A stretch of DNA of 9,205 nt from Peptococcaceae bacterium (GTDB taxonomy: Bacteria > Bacillota > DSM-12270 > Thermacetogeniales > Thermacetogeniaceae). The DNA is taken from assembly GCA_003132605.1 (NCBI GenBank), contig PKYJ01000018.1:1-9205 (forward strand). Reading direction: 5' to 3'. The notes under the pieces are model-generated. The model was not told the origin of the DNA. It saw only the letters and a program-made list of their open reading frames with translations, and searched no databases. Made by a program: the position numbers and the translations under genes. Below, piece after piece: positions 1 to 6,953 of the stretch; position 1 is the stretch's first letter, and every line of letters begins with the position of its first letter.

Positions 1-1
1 C

Positions 2-1327
<1,326 letters not shown>

Positions 1328-1341
1328 GGAGAGGAGAGAGA

Positions 1342-2220
1342 ATGACTATGAACCTGATCAAGCTCAGAAAATACTGGTACATCCTGTCCCTGCTGGTGAT
1401 TATCCCTGGACTGATCTCCCTCGGCGTCCGGCACATGAACTTCGGGATCGATTTTACGGGCGGCAGCATGCTGGAGGTCCAGTTCAGCCGTCCGGTGACC
1501 GATACGGCAATCCGGACGGTGCTGGCCGGTCAGAATCTATCCAGCGATAGCGAGATCCAGACGTCGAGCGGCAACACGGCGTTGATCCGCACCCGTGCCC
1601 TCACCGACACCGAGGATATCAATTTAAAAGATGCCTTGCAACAAAACCTTGGCGCCATACTGCCATTGCAGCGCGATGAAAAGGTGGAGCCGGTCATCAG
1701 CGGCGAGTTGATGCGGAGTGCCGGCCTGGCGGTGCTGCTCGCCTTCGTCCTGATGCTGATCTATATCGCCTTACGGTTCGAGTTCTGGTTCGGCCTGGCG
1801 GCCATCATCGCCATCTTCCATGACATTCTGGTGACGGTCGGCCTGGCGTCGATCCTCTGGCTGCAGATCGACAGCGCTTCGGTGGCAGCCATCCTGACGA
1901 TTGCCGCCTATTCCGTCCACGATACCATCGTGATCTTCGACCGCATCCGGGAAAACGTCAAGCTTCGCAAGAAGGGCGAACCCCTGGACGAACTGATCCA
2001 CCACAGCATCATGCAGACCCTGGGCCGTTCCATCAACACCGTCATGACCGTGATCTTCTGCCTGCTGGCCCTGATTCTGTTTGGCGGGATCACCATCCGT
2101 TCCTTCATGATCATGCTCTTGATAGGCGTAATCAGCGGGGCGTACTCCTCCATCTTCAACGCCAGCCCGCTGTGGTTCGATTTCAAGCGGCTGCGGGGTG
2201 AAGCGGAAGTGACCCGCTAA
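1342..2220 (+). CDS. secF: Protein translocase subunit SecF
   Basis: SecF is the partner of SecD in the Sec export machinery of the cytoplasmic membrane. I start it at ATG 1342 (292 residues) because a purine-rich ribosome binding site (GGAG at 1333-1336) sits 5 bases upstream. A second ATG at 1348 is a poorer alternative. After a first membrane segment (about 12-30) come NFGIDFTGGSMLEVQF (33-48), a short periplasmic domain, and five membrane segments from about 123. The SecF signature spans roughly 180-204 and ends DTIVIFDRIREN. Its usual G-Y-S-x-N-D-T core reads A-Y-S-V-H-D-T, so Ala189 replaces Gly and His193 replaces Asn. The length (about 290) is normal for a stand-alone SecF. It is almost certainly co-transcribed with secD. 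I see no clear terminator immediately after the stop codon. Confidence 0.96.
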   Translation: MTMNLIKLRKYWYILSLLVIIPGLISLGVRHMNFGIDFTGGSMLEVQFSRPVTDTAIRTVLAGQNLSSDSEIQTSSGNTALIRTRALTDTEDINLKDALQQNLGAILPLQRDEKVEPVISGELMRSAGLAVLLAFVLMLIYIALRFEFWFGLAAIIAIFHDILVTVGLASILWLQIDSASVAAILTIAAYSVHDTIVIFDRIRENVKLRKKGEPLDELIHHSIMQTLGRSINTVMTVIFCLLALILFGGITIRSFMIMLLIGVISGAYSSIFNASPLWFDFKRLRGEAEVTR

Positions 2221-2225
2221 CCGTC

Positions 2226-2253
2226 CTCGAGGTTCGATGTTCGAGATTCGAAG
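2226..2253. repeat. Four tandem copies of a heptamer (NTCGANN)
   Basis: Four exact-period 7-base units run head to tail: CTCGAGG, TTCGATG, TTCGAGA, TTCGAAG. TCGA is constant in every unit and the last two bases vary. The array starts 5 bases after the secF stop codon. Each unit contains the palindrome TCGA, so the block is also partly self-complementary. I cannot assign a function. It could be a small variable-number repeat or the remnant of an intergenic dispersed repeat family. Confidence 0.75.
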
Positions 2254-2320
2254 TAGATGCTGTGCTTTTAAATCTTCGTATAGTCTGAGCAGTTGCACAA
2301 TGAGATCGATTATCAGTTAA

Positions 2321-2349
2321 TTGCAAGGCCTTTCGTGGCGTGCTAGAAT
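2321..2349 (+). promoter_or_regulatory. Sigma-A type promoter for the CDF gene leader
   Basis: A -35 box TTGCAA (2321-2326) is separated by exactly 17 bases from a -10 box TAGAAT (2344-2349). The -10 is preceded by TGC, giving an extended -10 (TG-N) element. Transcription should begin near 2355-2357. The leader before the CDF start would then be about 140 nt, which is long for a plain 5' UTR and fits the structured RNA that follows. The call comes from motif match and spacing only. Confidence 0.7.
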
Positions 2350-2356
2350 TTATGGC

Positions 2357-2480
2357 AAAAGTCAGGCCTGGGGTTGCCAGGCCAGGTCTGTCGCCTACAG
2401 CGCGGTGCGTGGGTTGAAACAGGACAACGGCTGTGTCCGTGGGACTTCTCCAAGCATAATTTGGTGAGGTCTCTTTTTAT
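2357..2480 (+). promoter_or_regulatory. Structured leader RNA, candidate riboswitch controlling the CDF exporter
   Basis: The transcript from the promoter above would carry these elements in order. AAGTC (2359-2363) lies at its extreme 5' end. A 7-bp GC-rich hairpin pairs GGCCTGG (2365-2371) with CCAGGCC (2377-2383). A weaker 4-bp hairpin pairs CTGT (2388-2391) with ACAG (2397-2400). A 5-bp hairpin pairs GGACA (2422-2426) with TGTCC (2434-2438). GACTT (2443-2447) can close the whole domain by pairing with 2359-2363. That closing helix uses bases that also form the left arm of the terminator at 2441-2473, so the two folds exclude each other. This is the usual logic of a transcription-terminating riboswitch that turns its gene on when ligand is bound. 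The domain of about 90 nt, its apparent multi-helix junction, the GTGGGAC before the closing strand, and the downstream metal exporter recall the NiCo (czcD) riboswitch. I cannot align it to that consensus with confidence, and it may be another class or a new one. Confidence 0.5.
2441..2478 (+). terminator. Intrinsic terminator (attenuator) before the CDF gene
   Basis: Bases 2441-2453 pair with 2461-2473 around a 7-base loop (2454-2460). Twelve of 13 positions can pair, including two G-T wobbles, with a single T-T mismatch at 2449/2465. Five T residues follow directly (2474-2478). The ribosome binding site begins 3 bases after the T run, so the hairpin lies between promoter and gene and acts as an attenuator for the CDF gene. 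The secF stop is 220 bases upstream with a promoter in between, so a role as the secF operon terminator is less likely, although it would also stop read-through. Confidence 0.78.
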
Positions 2481-2489
2481 AAGGAGGGG
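2481..2489 (+). promoter_or_regulatory. Ribosome binding site that fixes the TTG start of the CDF gene
   Basis: AAGGAGGGG is a near-perfect Shine-Dalgarno sequence, 6 bases before TTG 2496. No ATG or GTG in frame lies at a comparable distance, so it decides the non-ATG start. It lies just outside the terminator hairpin and would stay accessible in any transcript that reads through. Confidence 0.85.
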
Positions 2490-2495
2490 CTTGGA

Positions 2496-3437
2496 TTGTC
2501 AGACAACACTCTTCCGGTAACTGAGCAAAAAGCGGCGGCAGCGCGTCTTTCGGTAAGTTCCAACGCCCTGCTCGTCGTCCTCAAACTGGCGGTGGGGATC
2601 GCCATCGGATCGGTGAGCGTCCTGTCAGAGGCGGTTCACAGCGGTATCGACCTGCTGGCGGCGCTGCTGGCCTTATTCGCCGTCAAGAGGAGCGGCAAGC
2701 CGCCGGATGAAGATCACGAATATGGGCATGGCAAGATTGAAAATGTCTCCGGAGTGGTGGAGGCGGTCCTGATCTTTCTGGCCGCGGGCTGGATCGTGAC
2801 AGAGGCGGCGCACAGGCTGGTGACCGGGGCTGCTGTGCAGACCCCGCTCTGGGGCCTGGTGGTGATGGGCCTATCCGGCCTGGTTAACCTTTTCATTTCC
2901 TCGAAGCTGATGAAAACCGCCAGGGCTACGGACTCCATCGCCCTGGAGGCGGATGCCTGGCATCTGAGAACCGACGTGTTCACCTCCTTCGGGGTGGCTG
3001 CAGGTATGCTCCTGATCTGGATTACCGGGCGGAGTATCATCGACCCCGTATTGGCCATCGGCGTCGCCCTGTTGATCATCAAGACCTCCTGCGACCTGAC
3101 GGCCAAGGCCTTCTCCCCCCTGCTGGATGCCAGGCTTCCCCTGGATGAGGAGGCTGTGATCAGGCAGATCATTCTCGGCTATGGCCCCCAGTACATCGGC
3201 TTCCATGAACTGCGGACGAGAAAATCCGGCTCCGAACGCCATATCGACCTGCACCTGGTGGCGCCCAGGGACCAGAGCATCGCCAGGAGCCATGAACTCT
3301 GTGACCAGATAGAGCAGGCGGTCGGTAACCGCTACCCGGGCGCCCGGATCCTGATCCACGTCGAACCCTGCCGCGAGGGGGATGACTGCAGCCTCTGCAC
3401 CGCCCGCTGCAAGGCGCGGCCGGATGACCACCGCTAA
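2496..3437 (+). CDS. Cation diffusion facilitator (CDF) family metal exporter
   Basis: This 313-residue protein belongs to the CDF family, which exports divalent metals (Zn, Fe, Mn, Co, Ni, Cd) from the cytoplasm in exchange for protons. The TTG start is chosen from the strong ribosome binding site 6 bases upstream. The first membrane helix is at about 20-40. The second carries the metal ligands His48 and Asp52 in SEAVHSGID, and the fifth carries His156 and Asp160 in ADAWHLRTD. The family loop D-E-D-H-x-Y-G-H-G-K-x-E spans 71-82. From about 210 a cytoplasmic dimerisation domain follows, with RHIDLHLV (249-256) and RILIHVEP. The tail is unusual: Cys292, Cys298, Cys301 and Cys305 in the last 22 residues, followed by two Asp and a His, could form a metal-binding site. 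The HD/HD ligand set resembles zinc-type CDFs and the loop resembles the YiiP/FieF group, so the substrate cannot be fixed from sequence. It has its own promoter and a terminator-bearing leader, so it is probably metal-controlled. Confidence 0.93.
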   Translation: MSDNTLPVTEQKAAAARLSVSSNALLVVLKLAVGIAIGSVSVLSEAVHSGIDLLAALLALFAVKRSGKPPDEDHEYGHGKIENVSGVVEAVLIFLAAGWIVTEAAHRLVTGAAVQTPLWGLVVMGLSGLVNLFISSKLMKTARATDSIALEADAWHLRTDVFTSFGVAAGMLLIWITGRSIIDPVLAIGVALLIIKTSCDLTAKAFSPLLDARLPLDEEAVIRQIILGYGPQYIGFHELRTRKSGSERHIDLHLVAPRDQSIARSHELCDQIEQAVGNRYPGARILIHVEPCREGDDCSLCTARCKARPDDHR

Positions 3438-3477
3438 CCGGGACAAATGAGCATCAGGGTCGCCACGCGCTTCCTTC

Positions 3478-3507
3478 TTGACAAGATGCGGCCTTAAAAC
3501 ATACGAT
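3478..3507 (+). promoter_or_regulatory. Sigma-A type promoter for rel
   Basis: A perfect -35 box TTGACA (3478-3483) is followed after 18 bases by TACGAT (3502-3507), which matches 4 of 6 positions of TATAAT. Transcription would start near 3513-3515, giving a leader of about 150 nt for rel. A second AT-rich hexamer (GATATA, 3505-3510) lies nearby but at a poor spacing of 21. The site falls between the CDF and rel, so the rel-aspS run can be transcribed independently of the CDF gene. Confidence 0.62.
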
Positions 3508-3536
3508 ATAGAAAACTTGGCTTGCGCCGAGCTTTG

Positions 3537-3588
3537 CGAAGGCGGAAGCCTTCGTTGCGCTTATGCTTGTTTCAACCAACAAGGAAGC
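3537..3588 (+). other. Two hairpins in the rel leader
   Basis: The first hairpin is a perfect 7-bp stem, CGAAGGC (3537-3543) with GCCTTCG (3548-3554), closed by the GNRA-type tetraloop GGAA. The second pairs CTTGTT (3566-3571) with AACAAG (3578-3583) around a 6-base loop. It can be extended by GCTT (3559-3562) with AAGC (3585-3588). A run TTTTT (3595-3599) lies 6 bases beyond the extended stem, which is too far for a standard intrinsic terminator. No T-box or other known leader motif is recognisable. The leader is structured, but whether this regulates rel is open. Confidence 0.5.
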
Positions 3589-3666
3589 CGTTAGTTTTTA
3601 CCACAATACAAGGACAGACCAAAACAACTATAGTCGGACTTGCTGCTCATTAGGAGGTTGAAGCCG

Positions 3667-5832
3667 ATGAGCCTCCAGCGGTTGTACAATTTGATAGAGG
3701 GCTATTCACCCGGTTATGACCAGAAATTGCTGGAGCGCGCCTACTATTTCGCCCAGGGGTCCCATATCGGCCAGTACCGCAACTCCGGCGAGGAGTTTAT
3801 CAATCATCCGGTGGAGGTGGCCTGCATCCTGGCGGAGCTGGAACTCGACCTGACCACCATCATCGGCGGCCTGCTGCACGATGTGGTCGAGGACACCAGG
3901 GTGACCGTGGAGGAGATCGATGCCCAATTCGGGCAGGAGGTGGCCTTTCTGGTCTCCGGGGTGACCAAGCTGGGCCGGATTGAGTATAAGTCCAAGGAGG
4001 ACCACCACGCCGAGAACCTGCGCAGGATGTTCCTGGCCATGGGCCAGGACGTGCGGGTTATCCTCATAAAACTGGCAGACCGGCTGCACAACATGCGCAC
4101 CCTGAGTTACCAGCCGGCTCCTAAACAGCGCGAGATCGCCGATGAAACCCTGGAGATCTTCGCTCCCCTGGCGCACCGGTTGGGGATCTACAAGATCAAG
4201 TGGGAGCTGGAAGACCTGTCCCTCCGCTACCTGGAACCGGATCAGTACTACTCCCTGGTGGAGCGGATCGCCAAAAAGCGCCGGGAGCGGGAAGACTATA
4301 TCAACCTCGTGATCTCCAAGCTGCGGGAAAAGCTGGATGAGGCCGAGATCAAGGCGGACATCTCGGGGCGGCCTAAAAATTTCTACAGCATCTATCAGAA
4401 GATGGTCAGCCAGGACAAGGACCTGGCGGAGATCTACGACCTGACCGCTGTCAGGGTGATCGTCGATTCGGTCAGGGACTGTTATGCCACCCTGGGGATC
4501 GTGCACACCATGTGGAAGCCGATCCCGGGGCGCTTCAAGGACTACATCGCCATGCCCAAGCAGAACATGTACCAGTCGCTGCACACCACCCTGGTCGGTC
4601 CTTCCGGGGAAGCCTTCGAGTTGCAGATCCGCACCTATGAGATGCACCGCACCGCCGAGTACGGTATCGCCGCTCACTGGCGGTACAAGGAGGGCGGGCG
4701 TTCCTCCAACTCCCAGTTCGACGAGAAGCTGGCCTGGCTGCGCCGGATCCTGGAGTGGCAGCATGAGACCAAGGACCCCAAGGAATTCATGGAGTCCCTG
4801 AAGATCGACCTCTTTTCCGACGTGGTGTTCGTGTTCACCCCCAAGGGTGACGTGATCGAGCTGTCCGCCGGCTCAGGGCCGATTGATTTTGCCTACCGCA
4901 TCCACACCGAGGTCGGGCACCGCTGCATTGGGGCCAAGGTCAACGGCAAGATCGTGCCCCTGGATTACCAGTTGGTCAACGGGGACATCGTCGACATCAT
5001 GACCTCGAAGCAGAGCAACGGCCCGAGCCGGGACTGGCTCTCCATCGCCAAGACCTCCCAGGCCAAGAACCGCATCCGCCAGTGGTTCAAGAAGGAGAAG
5101 CGTGACGAGAATATCCTGCGCGGCCGGGAGCTGCTGGAAAAGGAGGTCCGTCGCACCGGCGGTGAGCCGGCGGTATTTTTCAAGCCGGAAGTGATGGAGT
5201 TCTTGCCGCGGCGCCTGGGCTTCCAGGCCGAGAGCGACCTCTATGCGGGGATCGGCGACGGGGCGGTGACCGCCGGCCAGGTAGTCGGGAAGGCGCGGGA
5301 TGAACTGTTCAAGAAAGAGGCCCCCGTGCCGGTCGCGGAGTCCAAGCTGCTGGTTCGCCTCCCGGATCAGCAGGGCGAGGTGGACTCCGGGGTCAGGGTC
5401 AAAGGCGAGAAAAACCTGGTGGTGCGCCTGGCCCACTGTTGCAATCCCTTGCCTGGAGACCAGATCATCGGTTATATTACTCGTGGTAGGGGTATTACCA
5501 TACACCGTCCGGATTGTACCAACGTTGCCCACTATTATCAGGGCGAGCCCGAGCGGTTGATCGAGGTCGGTTGGGATGCGGATACTCCAACTACCTACAA
5601 GGTGGAACTCGAGGTCAGGGCGCTTGACCGCCCGCGCCTGACGATGGATATCCTGAACACCGTCTCCGATACCAGGACGGTGGTCAACGCCGTCAATTCC
5701 CGGGCTAAGAAGAACAAGATGGCGCTGGTAAACCTGAAGATCGAGATCCGGGACCTGGAACACCTGTACTCTGTCATGCGGAAAGTGGGTCAGATCAGCG
5801 ACGTCCTGGACGTGCACCGGGTGTTACCGTAA
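3667..5832 (+). CDS. relA: Bifunctional (p)ppGpp synthetase/hydrolase Rel (RelA/SpoT family)
   Basis: Rel makes the alarmone (p)ppGpp from ATP and GDP or GTP when uncharged tRNA enters the ribosome, and also degrades it. I start it at ATG 3667 (721 residues), 9 bases after AGGAGG at 3652-3657. An upstream in-frame TTG at 3640 has no ribosome binding site and adds nothing conserved. The N-terminal hydrolase domain is intact, with Arg38 and His47, the His71-Asp72 pair, E75-D76 and Asp138 in KLADRLHNMRTL. The synthetase domain has Asp258 in YDLTAVRV, the RFKD motif (289-292) typical of bifunctional Rel rather than synthetase-only RelA, NMYQSLHTT (300-308) and Glu318 in FELQIRT. The TGS domain follows (about 386-448), then a zinc-finger/conserved-cysteine domain with His590, Cys591, Cys592 and Cys617, and a C-terminal ACT domain (from about 645). 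Domain order and length are normal. It has its own promoter and a structured leader, and dtd starts one base after its stop. In many Firmicutes this gene is simply called rel. Confidence 0.97.
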   Translation: MSLQRLYNLIEGYSPGYDQKLLERAYYFAQGSHIGQYRNSGEEFINHPVEVACILAELELDLTTIIGGLLHDVVEDTRVTVEEIDAQFGQEVAFLVSGVTKLGRIEYKSKEDHHAENLRRMFLAMGQDVRVILIKLADRLHNMRTLSYQPAPKQREIADETLEIFAPLAHRLGIYKIKWELEDLSLRYLEPDQYYSLVERIAKKRREREDYINLVISKLREKLDEAEIKADISGRPKNFYSIYQKMVSQDKDLAEIYDLTAVRVIVDSVRDCYATLGIVHTMWKPIPGRFKDYIAMPKQNMYQSLHTTLVGPSGEAFELQIRTYEMHRTAEYGIAAHWRYKEGGRSSNSQFDEKLAWLRRILEWQHETKDPKEFMESLKIDLFSDVVFVFTPKGDVIELSAGSGPIDFAYRIHTEVGHRCIGAKVNGKIVPLDYQLVNGDIVDIMTSKQSNGPSRDWLSIAKTSQAKNRIRQWFKKEKRDENILRGRELLEKEVRRTGGEPAVFFKPEVMEFLPRRLGFQAESDLYAGIGDGAVTAGQVVGKARDELFKKEAPVPVAESKLLVRLPDQQGEVDSGVRVKGEKNLVVRLAHCCNPLPGDQIIGYITRGRGITIHRPDCTNVAHYYQGEPERLIEVGWDADTPTTYKVELEVRALDRPRLTMDILNTVSDTRTVVNAVNSRAKKNKMALVNLKIEIRDLEHLYSVMRKVGQISDVLDVHRVLP

Positions 5833-5833
5833 G

Positions 5834-6283
5834 ATGCGGGCGGTTGTTCAGAGAGTGAGCCAGGGTTGGGTAAGTATTAGGGAACGGACGGTGGCGGAGA
5901 TCGGCCCGGGTCTGGTCGTGTTCCTGGGGGTCGGGGATGAGGATGGGGATGATGATGTCTCTTATGTGGCGGACAAGATCCTGGGCCTGAGGATCTTCCC
6001 GGATGATGGGGGAAAGTTCAATTATTCGGTACTGGATGTGCAGGGGGAGGTGCTGGTGGTCTCCCAGTTCACCCTCTATGGCGACTGCCGGAAGGGGAGG
6101 CGCCCCAGCTTCACCGCCGCCGCTCTTCCGGAGCGGGCTGTAGGACTGTATGAGGCCGTTGCCGGCCGCTTGGCGGAGAGCGGCTTGAAGGTTCTGACCG
6201 GAGAGTTCCGGGCGATGATGTCGGTGGGCATCGTCAACGACGGCCCGGTCACCATTCTGATCGACAGCAAGAAAGTATTCTGA
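5834..6283 (+). CDS. dtd: D-aminoacyl-tRNA deacylase
   Basis: Dtd hydrolyses D-aminoacyl-tRNAs (and glycine mischarged on tRNA-Ala) in the cytoplasm, protecting translation from wrong-chirality residues. The 149-residue length and all family landmarks agree: MRAVVQRVSQGWVSI at the start, SQFTLYGD (77-84), GRRPSF (88-93) and the active-site motif NDGPVT (135-140), whose Gly137-Pro138 supplies chiral proofreading. The segment usually read F-G-A-x-M before that motif is F-R-A-M-M (125-129), a mild departure. ATG 5834 begins one base after the rel stop codon, so translation is probably coupled. The rel-dtd pair is a long-recognised neighbourhood in Firmicutes. Confidence 0.96.
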   Translation: MRAVVQRVSQGWVSIRERTVAEIGPGLVVFLGVGDEDGDDDVSYVADKILGLRIFPDDGGKFNYSVLDVQGEVLVVSQFTLYGDCRKGRRPSFTAAALPERAVGLYEAVAGRLAESGLKVLTGEFRAMMSVGIVNDGPVTILIDSKKVF

Positions 6284-6298
6284 AGCGGAGGCTTGGAG

Positions 6299-6922
6299 AT
6301 GAACGTGAGATGCCTGGCAGTTGGCTCAATGCTGGCCAACTGTTATCTTGTCTGGTGTGATGAGACGAAAGAGGCCCTGGTCATCGACCCCGGCGGGGAA
6401 GGCGGGCGCATCCTGGCGGAGATCGCCAGGGAGCAGTTGCAGGTAAGGTATATCGTCAACACCCATGGGCATGTCGACCATATCGGCGCCAACGCCGAGG
6501 TCCGCAGCGCCACCGGCGCCAAGCTGATGATCCACGAGGAGGACGCCCCCATGCTGGGCAACCCGGACCTGAACCTCTCTGTGTACGTGGGGTCTGCGCT
6601 GCAGGGATTACAGCCGGATGTGCTGCTCCATGAAGGCGATTGTGTTGCCTGTGGGAAGCAGGTTCAGCTAAAGGTGTTGCACACGCCCGGCCATAGTCGG
6701 GGCGGCATCTGCCTCCAGGCGCAGGGAACGATCTTCACCGGAGACACCCTGTTCGCCGGTTCGATCGGGCGGACCGATTTCCCCGGCGGCTCCTACCAGG
6801 AACTGATCGAGTCCATCAAGAACAAGATCCTGGTGCTGGACGACGCCTGCCTGGTCTACCCGGGGCATGGCCCCGCCTCGACGGTCGGCTACGAGCGGGA
6901 GCACAACCCCTTCCTGGGGTAG
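6299..6922 (+). CDS. MBL-fold metallohydrolase, glyoxalase II-like
   Basis: This 207-residue protein is a small metallo-beta-lactamase-fold hydrolase of the hydroxyacylglutathione hydrolase-like branch, likely cytoplasmic. The two-metal site is complete: His56, His58, Asp60 and His61 in THGHVDHIG, His132 in HTPGHSRGG, Asp149 in FTGDTLFAGSIGRTDFPGG, and His190 in VYPGHGP. I prefer ATG 6299, 7 bases after GGAGG (6287-6291), over the in-frame TTG at 6293, which is only 1 base from that site. It lacks the C-terminal substrate-binding domain of true glyoxalase II, so the substrate is unknown. Small thioesters or thiol conjugates are typical guesses for the family. It sits between dtd and hisS, as related MBL genes do in Firmicutes, where the link to translation is unexplained. 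Confidence 0.92.
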   Translation: MNVRCLAVGSMLANCYLVWCDETKEALVIDPGGEGGRILAEIAREQLQVRYIVNTHGHVDHIGANAEVRSATGAKLMIHEEDAPMLGNPDLNLSVYVGSALQGLQPDVLLHEGDCVACGKQVQLKVLHTPGHSRGGICLQAQGTIFTGDTLFAGSIGRTDFPGGSYQELIESIKNKILVLDDACLVYPGHGPASTVGYEREHNPFLG

Positions 6923-6938
6923 TTATATGTCAAGATCC

Positions 6939-6944
6939 GAGGAG
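6939..6944 (+). promoter_or_regulatory. Ribosome binding site for hisS
   Basis: GAGGAG lies 9 bases before TTG 6954 and 12 bases before GTG 6957. The spacing favours the TTG, although GTG 6957 would shorten the protein by only one residue. No ATG in frame is available near the conserved KAPRGTRD N-terminus. Confidence 0.7.
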
Positions 6945-6953
6945 TGAATACCG

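Noticed and set aside
2231..2253. tRNA T-arm-like GGTTCGA motif
   Set aside because: It is part of the heptamer array. There is no acceptor stem, anticodon arm or D arm at suitable distances.
2221..2280. Terminator right after secF
   Set aside because: The only pairing seen is CGAAG with CTTCG across a 20-base loop with no T run after it, which is too weak to call.
2390..2420. A true CRISPR array
   Set aside because: Only one repeat-like unit is present, and no second copy occurs at spacer distance on either side. It is kept only as a finding, not annotated as an array.
3569..3577. GTTTCAACC, reverse complement of GGTTGAAAC at 2412-2420, as an inverted CRISPR-like repeat
   Set aside because: The 9-base match does not extend into the rest of a repeat and is explained by the loop and stem of the second rel-leader hairpin.
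3574..3599. Intrinsic terminator in the rel leader from AACCAAC, GTTAGTT and a T run
   Set aside because: The stem is AT-rich with a mismatch and only three T residues remain after it. The alternative hairpin at 3559-3588 is stronger, so I annotate only that structure.
3706..4764. Long reverse-strand open frame of 352 codons opposite rel
   Set aside because: It mirrors the codon structure of a securely identified rel gene, and its Leu/Val/Asp/Gly-rich product matches no family. GC-rich genes commonly give such antisense frames, and no ribosome binding site supports it.
4873..5817. Second long reverse-strand open frame (314 codons) opposite the 3' half of rel
   Set aside because: Same reason: it lies entirely within rel, has no recognisable domain, and its composition reflects the opposite strand of a conserved gene.
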